Assembly: GCA_902786545.1 (NCBI GenBank)
Contig: CADACU010000034.1
Span: 1 to 45,016, forward strand
DNA from: an uncultured Anaerovibrio sp.
GTDB lineage: Bacteria; Bacillota; Negativicutes; Selenomonadales; Selenomonadaceae
Length of the DNA: 45,016 nucleotides
Direction of reading: 5' to 3'
Under the pieces are notes generated by a model that worked only from the letters and a program-made list of their open reading frames with translations, ran no database searches and was not told the origin of the DNA. How positions within the stretch are numbered: the stretch's first letter is position 1; each line of letters starts with the position of its first letter. This document shows, in pieces, positions 36,252 to 43,604 of the stretch. The translations under genes and the position numbers were made by a program.

Positions 36252-37424
36252 TTAGTAAGCTGCGTCAGTACCGCCAGCCATCTTGTGAGTATCAACTTCA
36301 CGATGGTTTGGCTCGAGGTGATACTTAGCTACGGCTACCTTCTTGGTAGGACGGAGCTTAGCACCCTTCTTCTCGAGGTAAGCACGGAGAATCCAAGGCT
36401 TATCGGAAATCATACCGTCAACGCCCATGTTGTAGAGCTGATCCATAGCTTCGATGCTGTTTACAGTCCAAGGAACAACCTTCATGCCCAAGGAATGTGC
36501 AAGATCTACATCATCAGTGCTGATTTCTGGATAGTATGGAGAAATAACTTCTGCACCGAAGGAATGAGCTGCATTGATAACCTTAGCATTTACGGAGCTG
36601 CCTGGGAACTTTCTTACATCCAAGCCACCGAGCCATGGAGAAATGTTTGGCTCGAACATACGGATGCACTCGGAATCACGACCCCAAGAAGGCTGCTCGC
36701 ACCACAGAGCGGAGCAAGTGATGTTAGGGTCAATCTTCTTCATTTCAATCAAGGTAGCCCAGTCGAAGGACTGCAGAACTACATGATCCTGCATGTTGTA
36801 CTGCTTAACCTTGTCATAGAATACGCGAACGAACTTCTTGACATCAGGAGTATGCTTGTAACCCTCTGGATACTCAGGATCTGGATAGGACTTAGTCTCG
36901 ATGTTTACGAGGCCCTGATAACCGGAATCCTTGATCAGCTGGAAGAGTTCATCAATAGTAGGAATCTCAGCACTAGCTGGAGTTACCTGAGACTTACCAT
37001 GACCATTGTAGTAATGATCTGGATTGGTAATAGGGTCCATAACACCAACATCGAACTTCTTGATTTCAGGAACAGTCATAGTACGGAGATCGTACTTGCC
37101 AGCCTCAACATACTTGTTGGTTCCCTTATAACGAGTGATGTCTGGGTTCAGTACAGGGTTATGGCTCATTACGATCTGGTTGTCAGCAGTGAGCTGCATG
37201 TCGCACTCGATGGAAGTACCACCCATCTCGATTGCATAAGCATAAGAGTAAAGAGTGTTCTCTGGACGAGCATCACGACCACCACGATGTGGCTCAAAAT
37301 CGAAATAAGTGTCGAGGTCTGCCTTTGCCTCAACCTGTGCTGGAGCTACGAAGCTCTGGATACCCATAGTTGCTACTGCAGCTAATACCCCCGCTGCTAA
37401 AGCATGTTTCTTAGAAAGTTTCAT
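36252..37424 (-). CDS. glpQ: Secreted glycerophosphodiester phosphodiesterase
   Basis: Protein of 390 residues that splits glycerophosphodiesters into glycerol 3-phosphate and an alcohol. A signal peptide (KKHALAAGVLAAVATMGIQSFVAPAQVEA, cut about residue 32) precedes the GDPD barrel. Motifs: HRGGRDARPENTL with the catalytic His, ECDMQLTADNQIVMSHNP with metal ligands, and NIETKSYP near the middle. ATG at 37424 with GGAGGT is preferred over the longer frame from 37499. Codon use is strongly skewed to CTC, AAG, GGT and CGT, suggesting high expression. Substrate is inferred from family only. Confidence 0.9.
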   Translation of the reverse strand: MKLSKKHALAAGVLAAVATMGIQSFVAPAQVEAKADLDTYFDFEPHRGGRDARPENTLYSYAYAIEMGGTSIECDMQLTADNQIVMSHNPVLNPDITRYKGTNKYVEAGKYDLRTMTVPEIKKFDVGVMDPITNPDHYYNGHGKSQVTPASAEIPTIDELFQLIKDSGYQGLVNIETKSYPDPEYPEGYKHTPDVKKFVRVFYDKVKQYNMQDHVVLQSFDWATLIEMKKIDPNITCSALWCEQPSWGRDSECIRMFEPNISPWLGGLDVRKFPGSSVNAKVINAAHSFGAEVISPYYPEISTDDVDLAHSLGMKVVPWTVNSIEAMDQLYNMGVDGMISDKPWILRAYLEKKGAKLRPTKKVAVAKYHLEPNHREVDTHKMAGGTDAAY

Positions 37425-37805
37425 CAATAATACCTCCTGCTTGTTAATTAAGTTTATTAACCATAGCCTAAGTATAAAAGCTGATATTTCAAATGTCAAG
37501 AGAGTAAAAGTGGTTATGAATGTTGATGCTATCTACGATAGGCGGATTTTAACCTTAATTCTGAATAGTAAAAAATCCTCAAAGCCTTGCTGTGTAGGCA
37601 CTTAGACAATTATGACCAAGTGATAATTAGTAATATAAATCAAGATAAAATATTGGTAAATAAATTTATAATTTTTCAGAATTTTTTCATCTCTTGATGC
37701 TAAATACTTGATTTTTACATTTGTAACATAGATAATGAAATTGTGTTTACAATTATGTGAACAAGAATTCTTATCTGTAGGAAATTGTGGGGGAGGATAG
37801 GGGTT
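37425..37805. promoter_or_regulatory. Divergent promoter region with a candidate SorC operator
   Basis: The 380-bp gap is AT-rich. GTTTACA (37745-37751) and TGTGAAC (37756-37762) form an inverted repeat with a 4-bp centre and 6 of 7 matches, about 45 bp before the SorC start. No promoter is clear for either gene. The rest holds no recognisable feature. Confidence 0.4.
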
Positions 37806-38744
37806 ATGAACCGCGATAGGGATAAGCTTTCCATAAATGTGGCAAGGCTTTATTACCGGTCTGAATACAGCCAGCAGCGTATTGCCGAGGAGCTGGGCAT
37901 ATCCAGGCCATCAGTATCAAGATTGTTGCAATATGCCAAGGACAAGGGGTATGTAAAAATCCAGATTATGGACCCGATAGAGGATATGTCCAATATGGAG
38001 CAGATGCTTGTGGAGAAGTATCATCTCCAGGAAGTCCGGATAGCTTCGTCTACACTAAATGACGAAAATGAAATTAAAAAGTACATTGGTATAAAGGCAG
38101 CTGAGTATCTGGATTCTATCGTTCAGGATGGCGATATTATTGGTGTTGGTTGGGGGACCACATTATATAATATGTCCTGTTCGTTACTGCCGAAGGAACT
38201 GAAGGGGGCGCAGATTGTTCAGCTGGAGGGTGGTGTTACTCATTCCAAATGGCGGAACTATGCCAAGGATATATTGGATAATTTTTCCAATAACTATACC
38301 ACTATTGCCCAGTATCTGCCGTTGCCGGTTATATTTGGCAGTCGCGAGGTAAAGGAAATGGTGGATCAGGACCGTCATATAAAACGGGTTTTGGAGTTGG
38401 GTAACCATGCCAATATAGCTATTTTCAGTGTTGGTACTGTGCGGCCAAATGCCCTGTTTTTCCGGTTGGGCTACACTGATGCAGATGAAAAAACCAAAAT
38501 TCAGAAAACAGCTGTGGGAGATATTTGTTCCAGATTTTTTGATGCAGATGGACGGATATGCAACAAGGAATTGGATGCAAGAACAGTAGGTATAACCCTT
38601 GATGAACTGCGGTCAAAGGAACATAGCATAATGATTTCCGGTGGCGAAGCCAAGGTTCAGGCCATCAAAGCAGCGTTGAAGGGCCGTTATGCTAATGTAC
38701 TCATAACGGATCAGTTTACTGCCAAGCAGCTGCTGTCAGAATAA
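37806..38744 (+). CDS. SorC-family sugar-binding transcriptional regulator
   Basis: Protein of 312 residues. The N-terminal helix-turn-helix is YSQQRIAEELGISRPSVSRLLQYAKDKGYV (about residues 20-50). The effector domain resembles phosphosugar isomerases: GVGWGTTLYNMS near residue 120 and the IVQLEGGVTHSKW block. Regulators of this family, such as DeoR and CggR, respond to phosphorylated sugars. No sugar catabolic operon is adjacent, so the target is unknown. ATG at 37806 follows a GGGG-rich stretch. Confidence 0.87.
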   Translation: MNRDRDKLSINVARLYYRSEYSQQRIAEELGISRPSVSRLLQYAKDKGYVKIQIMDPIEDMSNMEQMLVEKYHLQEVRIASSTLNDENEIKKYIGIKAAEYLDSIVQDGDIIGVGWGTTLYNMSCSLLPKELKGAQIVQLEGGVTHSKWRNYAKDILDNFSNNYTTIAQYLPLPVIFGSREVKEMVDQDRHIKRVLELGNHANIAIFSVGTVRPNALFFRLGYTDADEKTKIQKTAVGDICSRFFDADGRICNKELDARTVGITLDELRSKEHSIMISGGEAKVQAIKAALKGRYANVLITDQFTAKQLLSE

Positions 38745-38754
38745 TTTAAAAAAT

Positions 38755-38812
38755 AAGGACAGGAACAATTTGTACCCCACGCTAACGGGTGCAAATTGCT
38801 CCTGTCCTTTTT
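38755..38812 (+). terminator. Terminator after the SorC gene
   Basis: AAGGACAGGAACAATTTGT and its near-complement (GCAAATTGCTCCTGTCCTT) form a long stem with few mismatches and a loop of about 9 nt, followed by TTT. Confidence 0.85.
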
Positions 38813-38825
38813 GTATGTAGTTTTC

Positions 38826-38970
38826 TATAACGAGCTTTAAGATGTCCCCCACTTCTTTAGGTGGGGGAAAACAAACTACAATAGCTGGCGAGCATATCTC
38901 CCAGCTCGTTGAAACGCTAATTGGAAGATTTTTCTTCTAAAGAAGAAAAATTTGAACAATGGCGTTATAA
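38826..38970 (+). repeat. Modular hairpin repeat, copy 3 (about 145 bp)
   Basis: Starts TATAACGAGCT (the first T is C here) and ends GGCGTTATAA. The left module is full with CCCCCAC/GTGGGGG and AGCTGG...CCAGCTCGTT. The linker found in copies 2 and 4 is missing, so CTCGTT joins directly to GAAACGC. It follows the SorC terminator. Confidence 0.87.
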
Positions 38971-39087
38971 TACCGGTTTTTAATTTGTTATGACACAATC
39001 CTGACAACACTTTCTAATTAGTTATTGTCCATTCATGCTTTTTAATCAGTAGCTTCTCATTTCGCATTCTTCATTCATAATTAGTAA

Positions 39088-40854
39088 TTACCCTATTCCC
39101 ACCATCTTTAGCAAGAATTGTGCATTGGTGGTTTGGCATGGCCCATCCTTCATCAGGTAATCAAAGACGAGTTCATTATCCCTATAGTGTTCTTCAAAAT
39201 GATAATTGTTAACTGGCAGTTCACTGCCGACTTCAATACGGCACAGTTCAAAATCATGGGTGGATACCATGGTGATGACATTTCTCATGGTTAAGTGGTC
39301 AAGGGCCGTTTTGGCACAGATGATGCGGTCTGCGGAATTAGTTCCTTTGAATATTTCATCGATAACCAGAAAAAGCTGTTTATTTTGTTCTGCTTCGGTA
39401 ATCATAGCCTTTATTCTGGTCAGTTCGGCATAAAATGTGGAGATGCCGTTAGCCATATCGTCATTTACCCGGATGGAGGTAAGGACAGTCATAGGAGTGA
39501 TAGCAAATCTTGTAGCGCATACCGGCGCTCCGGCATAAGTCAGTATGCAGGCACTGGCCAAAGTTCGTAGCCAGGTGGTCTTGCCGGACATATTTGAACC
39601 GGTGATAATGTTCAGTGATGGGGTTAAGTCAATGGAATTGGCAATGCTGTCTTTTTCTGGAATAAGCACATTATGGAGATTTTCTGTTTCCAGTTTGGGA
39701 CTTGTTGCCTCGATGAGTATTGGCATAACGGTGTCATTTCTGGTGTGACCAATGGTGGACAAGCTGATGGCTGCTTCTGCTTCATTCCACAAGGAAAGCC
39801 AATAGGTCAGCTTCGTACCGTATTTTTTTTGCCAATTTGTAAAGAGATTTACAATATGAAAATCCCACAGGAAGAGAAAATTTAATAGAAAAAGAAGAAT
39901 GAAATTATGGCGCATTTCGGCCAATACACATAATTTTCCCAGCTGTTTAATGGGTGCCAGAGCTTTTTTTATTTCATCCCGGCTGATATGACCGATGGTG
40001 TCAGGCAGTATATCCTGCATGGCATTGAGCAGTTGATAGTAATATACCAGTTCCTTATTTAGCCTGTATAATGGCGTAATATGGGTGCTGGTTTTAGGTA
40101 ACAGCAGCAGGGCAGCGGCCAACTGCAGGGAAAATAGAATCAAGGGTACCTGCATCGGTACTACATTGAACAAGGATAATACCAGCAGTCCCATGGATAG
40201 TAAAGGAAAATAAATGCTTATTTTGGTAAAGAAAGCCGGATAATCACCTTCCCGGTCGGCCAGATAATTCAGCAGTTTATCCATACGGTGATTTAAGGGG
40301 ATTTGTAGACTGAGAGCTTGGAGATGCAGGGCATCTGTAGGATGTTCAATAAAAAATTGTGTTTCTGCCTGCCGGCACAGTAATTCTTCTTTGGTTACCG
40401 GAAAGGGGGTCAGTCGATTGGCCAGCAGGCGCCGCCCGGCATGGGTTCTGGCCACAGAGCAATACTGATATATTGAGGATGGGCCGATTATATTGAGATC
40501 TGCATCTTGAGTAAACCCTCGTTCAGTAAAATCGCTTCCATTGTCAGGAAATTTTGACCACTGACCGGTATATCTTGCCAAATAATTGTTTATGACCTGA
40601 TACTTATTTTCTGCATAGATAAGGTCATCGTGCAAATCGCTATGGGCTTTTATCAAATAAAAGAAACAGGCCAAAATAGCTACAGACAGGGAAAATAGCC
40701 AAGTATGGCCAAAGTCATAGGCAGCCGCCACCGATATGACAATGAGGATAAAGGCAATAGTCCGTTTGGTGGTATAGAGTTGACTCTTCTTTTTATATTC
40801 CTCAATAGTGGCCTTTGTTTGGGCGGCAAGCTGTTCAAAAAAATTTTGTTCCAT
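39088..40854 (-). CDS. Membrane-anchored MutS-family ATPase
   Basis: Protein of 588 residues. An N-terminal pair of helices (residues about 28-65) and a second hydrophobic group near 215-255 and 325-345 mark it as a membrane protein. The C-terminal ATPase domain of MutS follows: Walker A GSNMSGKTTWLRTL near residue 416, DDMANGISTFYAELTRIK, and Walker B LFLVIDEIFKGTNSADR, with the switch His-like STHDFEL. The mismatch-recognition domain of true MutS is absent, so mismatch repair is unlikely. This subgroup of membrane MutS paralogues has no firm function. Confidence 0.8.
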   Translation of the reverse strand: MEQNFFEQLAAQTKATIEEYKKKSQLYTTKRTIAFILIVISVAAAYDFGHTWLFSLSVAILACFFYLIKAHSDLHDDLIYAENKYQVINNYLARYTGQWSKFPDNGSDFTERGFTQDADLNIIGPSSIYQYCSVARTHAGRRLLANRLTPFPVTKEELLCRQAETQFFIEHPTDALHLQALSLQIPLNHRMDKLLNYLADREGDYPAFFTKISIYFPLLSMGLLVLSLFNVVPMQVPLILFSLQLAAALLLLPKTSTHITPLYRLNKELVYYYQLLNAMQDILPDTIGHISRDEIKKALAPIKQLGKLCVLAEMRHNFILLFLLNFLFLWDFHIVNLFTNWQKKYGTKLTYWLSLWNEAEAAISLSTIGHTRNDTVMPILIEATSPKLETENLHNVLIPEKDSIANSIDLTPSLNIITGSNMSGKTTWLRTLASACILTYAGAPVCATRFAITPMTVLTSIRVNDDMANGISTFYAELTRIKAMITEAEQNKQLFLVIDEIFKGTNSADRIICAKTALDHLTMRNVITMVSTHDFELCRIEVGSELPVNNYHFEEHYRDNELVFDYLMKDGPCQTTNAQFLLKMVGIG

Positions 40855-40882
40855 AAGTGAACCTGCTTTCTGTCAAATTACT

Positions 40883-41060
40883 TTATAACGATCTTTAAGA
40901 TGTCCCCCACCTCTTTAGGTGGGGGAAAACAAATTACAACAGCTGGCTAACATATCTCCCAGCTCGTTGCGACACGAACGAAGTGAGTTAGTCCTTTAGG
41001 GAAACGCTAATTGGAAGATTTTTCTTCTAAAGAAGAAAAATTTGAACAATGGCGTTATAA
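40883..41060 (+). repeat. Modular hairpin repeat, copy 4 (178 bp)
   Basis: The longest copy: TTATAACGATC, CCCCCACCT/AGGTGGGGG stem, CAGCTGG...CCAGCTCGTT, an expanded linker with GACACGAACGAAGTGAGTTA, then the full right module to GGCGTTATAA. One outer-stem base is changed (ACGATC for ACGAGC). Confidence 0.87.
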
Positions 41061-41241
41061 TTATACTCTAAAAGCACTGTTTTTTTGCTGGAAAATGAAG
41101 AATTTTAATTTTTTGGGGGAACAAATTAAAAAATGTTTTTCATCGGTGGACAAAACAGGCTGGAATTACTATAATTGATTTAGGAAAGATTGGAAATTGT
41201 GCGAATTTTCAATTAAATTTAGTTTTAGGAGGAGAGAAAGT

Positions 41242-42477
41242 ATGTCAGAAGAAAGTAAGGGTTCAATTCTCGACAGCCTGGGCAAGTGGATTATAATTGC
41301 CACTGTACTTGGTGCTGTTGTTGGTCTGGTGATGGGTCCACCAGCCCACATGTTTGCTCCAATTGGTGATTTGTTTATGTCACTGATCAAAATGGTAGTA
41401 GTACCTATGGTTTTTTTCTCATTGGTGGGTGGAGCTGCTTCTTTGGGAAATTCCAAGGGTGCTGGAAAAATCGGTCTTATAACCTTTATTTATTATGGTG
41501 TTACCACGGCGGTAGCAGTAGCCCTGGGCTTGTTCTTCAGTGAGATGTTCAAGCCGGGTGCTGGTATCAATATGGCTGCTATTTCCGAGGCAGCTATCGA
41601 TATCGATATGTCCCAGAGTGGTCAGATACCAGGTTTTTGGGAGACGGTAATAGGTTTCGTTCCAACCAATCCGTTTGCTGCCCTGGTACAGGGTAATATT
41701 CTGCAGACCATCGTATTTGCTCTGTTTGTAGGTTTTGCTCTTTCCGCTCTCGAGGCTGAGAAGAAAGAGTTTATGGTTAAAATTTTCAATTTCTTTACTG
41801 AAATCTTTATCAAGGTTATGACTGCCATTATGTGTGTAGCTCCTATCGGTGTATTTGCATTGATGGCTGACGCCACTGGTACCTTTGGTTATGATGTGCT
41901 GGTGAAAATCATCAACCTTATTGTTCTATATGTAGTTGTTTTGGCTATTGTTACCTATGTGATGATTGGTGGAACTGTGGCCATGTTCTCCAAGAAGGTT
42001 GGGTATATCCAGTTCTTTAAGAGCATGTGGAAATGCCAGGTATTCGCCTTCTCCACAGCTTCTTCCATGGCTACTTTGCCACTCAATATGAAGACCAATG
42101 AGGAAGAGTTCGGTTTGAACAAGGGTACTGTTTCCTTTGCTCTGCCATTGGGTGCTACCATCAATATGAATGGTAATGCTGCATACTATGCCATGGCAGC
42201 TACCTTTATTGCCCAGATGTATGGCATGGAGCTGAGCTTTGGTCAGTATGTGGCCATCATCGTTACTTCTACCTTGGGTGCAGTTGGTCAGGCTGGTGTA
42301 CCTGGTCCTACCCTGCTGGTAGTTGCTGTACTGGTAGCTGCCGGTATTCCAATCGAGGCTCTGCCAATTCTCTTCGGTGTAGACCGTATATTTGATATGC
42401 TTCGTACCGCAGTTAATATCACCGGTGATGCTGCCTGCGCTTGTATCGTAGACCGCTTCCGGGAAGAAGAAGCATAA
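41242..42477 (+). CDS. Dicarboxylate/amino acid:cation symporter
   Basis: Protein of 411 residues of the SDF (glutamate/dicarboxylate transporter) family, which takes up C4-dicarboxylates or acidic amino acids with Na+ or H+. Eight membrane helices and two hairpins are expected. The Ser-rich hairpin appears as FSTASSMATLPLN and the unwound helix as GATINMNGNAAYYAM (many relatives have NMDG). The C-terminal DRIFDMLRTAVNITGDA is a substrate-binding signature. ATG at 41242 has AGGAGG upstream. Codon use is strongly biased. Confidence 0.9.
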   Translation: MSEESKGSILDSLGKWIIIATVLGAVVGLVMGPPAHMFAPIGDLFMSLIKMVVVPMVFFSLVGGAASLGNSKGAGKIGLITFIYYGVTTAVAVALGLFFSEMFKPGAGINMAAISEAAIDIDMSQSGQIPGFWETVIGFVPTNPFAALVQGNILQTIVFALFVGFALSALEAEKKEFMVKIFNFFTEIFIKVMTAIMCVAPIGVFALMADATGTFGYDVLVKIINLIVLYVVVLAIVTYVMIGGTVAMFSKKVGYIQFFKSMWKCQVFAFSTASSMATLPLNMKTNEEEFGLNKGTVSFALPLGATINMNGNAAYYAMAATFIAQMYGMELSFGQYVAIIVTSTLGAVGQAGVPGPTLLVVAVLVAAGIPIEALPILFGVDRIFDMLRTAVNITGDAACACIVDRFREEEA

Positions 42478-42493
42478 TTCATAAGCCTTTCCC

Positions 42494-42522
42494 AAAGGGA
42501 CTAGCGTAGCTAGTCCCTTTTT
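42494..42522 (+). terminator. Terminator after the symporter gene
   Basis: AAAGGGACTAGC (42494-42505) pairs perfectly with GCTAGTCCCTTT (42509-42520) around GTA, followed by T. The arm resembles the linker of the hairpin repeat (GCTAGTCCTTTAGGG). Confidence 0.88.
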
Positions 42523-42546
42523 GTATGTTGTTATTTAAATTTCGAC

Positions 42547-42608
42547 GAAACGCCAAATAGAATATTTTCCCATTTAATAATGGGAAAATTTGAACAATTG
42601 CGTTATAA
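42547..42608 (+). repeat. Modular hairpin repeat, copy 5 (divergent right module)
   Basis: GAAACGCC to CGTTATAA. The inner stem is ATTTTCCCATT/AATGGGAAAAT instead of AGATTTTTCTTC/GAAGAAAAATTT, so the sequence is changed on both arms but pairing is kept. TTTGAACAAT...CGTTATAA matches the other copies. No left module with TTATAACGAG is present. Confidence 0.78.
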
Positions 42609-42630
42609 TTTTTAAAAATGGGGTGGTAGG

Positions 42631-42780
42631 ATGGCACTTAGTCAGGAAGTAAAAGAAAAGCTGCAAAAGCGCATAGAGGAGCTGAAAAAGCGGATGCAAT
42701 ATGATGCCAACGATTTGGATTATGAAACGCATCTTAACCAAGTGCGTGAACTGCAGCAGCTAATTGATAGAAGTAAATAA
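42631..42780 (+). CDS. Small coiled-coil protein, function unknown
   Basis: A 49-residue frame: ALSQEVKEKLQKRIEELKKR, then MQYDANDLDYETHLNQVREL, then QQLIDRSK. It is almost all amphipathic helix with heptad-like Leu and Ile spacing. GGGTGGTAGG lies before the ATG, only 22 nt after repeat copy 5. No hydrophobic segment or known motif. It is tightly packed between the repeat and the SIS gene and looks real from its composition and ribosome site. Confidence 0.6.
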   Translation: MALSQEVKEKLQKRIEELKKRMQYDANDLDYETHLNQVRELQQLIDRSK

Positions 42781-42793
42781 GGAAGCCACCGGT

Positions 42794-42875
42794 ATTGCGA
42801 CGCGACGCGAAGCTAGCCCTGTAGGTGGATGAGGTGTGAGGCGGATGAGGATCGACCCGACGGGTATTACCTCAT
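42794..42875. other. GC-rich structured intergenic segment
   Basis: GTATTGCGACGCGACGCGAAGCTAG resembles the linker of repeat copies 2 and 4. Further on, ATGAGG (42845-42850) and CCTCAT (42870-42875) enclose ACC-CGACG-GGT. The run is much richer in G+C than its surroundings. It may be a decayed repeat or a leader structure for the SIS gene. Confidence 0.4.
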
Positions 42876-42926
42876 TGGCAAGTAATTTTACATTAGACTC
42901 ATAAAAGATACGAGGTGACACATTTT

Positions 42927-43574
42927 ATGAAAGAAACTACATTTTCCAAGGTGGATGATTTGATAGCCAGATATCCGGCCTTGGCCGCCTGTAGGGAAAG
43001 TCTGAGGGATGCCGTAAAGGCTCTCTGTGAGTCCTACCGTCATGGCGGCAAGCTGTTGGTGTGTGGCAACGGTGGCAGTGCTTCTGACGCAGAGCACATT
43101 GTGGGGGAGCTGATGAAGGGCTTTATTTTGAAACGGCCCATTGATGATGCCCTGTATGAAAAAATGAAAAAAATATGCCCGACGGAGGCAGATTATCTGC
43201 GGGATAACCTGCAGGGAGCCCTGCCAGCGGTTTCTCTTATGAATGCGGTGGCTTTAAACAGCGCGTTTGCCAATGATCAGGCTCCGGATTTAGCTATGGC
43301 TCAGCAGGTGTTGGGTTTGGGTAAAGCGGAGGATGTTCTGATTGGTATCAGTACCTCCGGCAATTCTGCCAATGTCATTTATGCGGCGCAGATGGCCCGG
43401 GTCAAGGGGATAAAGACTATCGGTCTCATTGGCAATCGGGAATGCCGTCTGAAGGCTTTGTGCGATATTGCCATTTGCGTGCCAGAAACGGAAACATATA
43501 AAATTCAGGAATTACATTTGCCGGTATATCATATGTTGTGCATGGCCGTGGAAAACGAATTTTTTGACAAATAA
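42927..43574 (+). CDS. SIS-domain phosphosugar isomerase (GmhA-like)
   Basis: Protein of 215 residues with one SIS domain. The GKLLVCGNGGSASDAEHIVGEL block near residue 42 and the GISTSGNSANV loop near residue 145 are typical of sedoheptulose 7-phosphate isomerase (GmhA) and DiaA-like proteins. GmhA makes the heptose precursor of LPS, which fits a diderm cell. An insertion of about 30 residues (ILKRPIDDALYEKMKKICPTEADYL region) makes it longer than E. coli GmhA. ATG at 42927 has CGAGGTGA upstream. It is 30 nt before the permease gene. Confidence 0.83.
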   Translation: MKETTFSKVDDLIARYPALAACRESLRDAVKALCESYRHGGKLLVCGNGGSASDAEHIVGELMKGFILKRPIDDALYEKMKKICPTEADYLRDNLQGALPAVSLMNAVALNSAFANDQAPDLAMAQQVLGLGKAEDVLIGISTSGNSANVIYAAQMARVKGIKTIGLIGNRECRLKALCDIAICVPETETYKIQELHLPVYHMLCMAVENEFFDK

Positions 43575-43604
43575 GTTGTAAGCGGCTATAGATGGAGTTG
43601 AAAA

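Noticed and set aside
36285-37385. A 366-codon open frame antisense to the phosphodiesterase gene
   Set aside because: It lies fully inside the glpQ gene on the other strand. Its length follows from the biased codon use of that gene, and the translation resembles nothing.
22311-42608. A CRISPR array
   Set aside because: The repeats are far apart, of different length, and have internal hairpins rather than regular spacers. No Cas genes are present.
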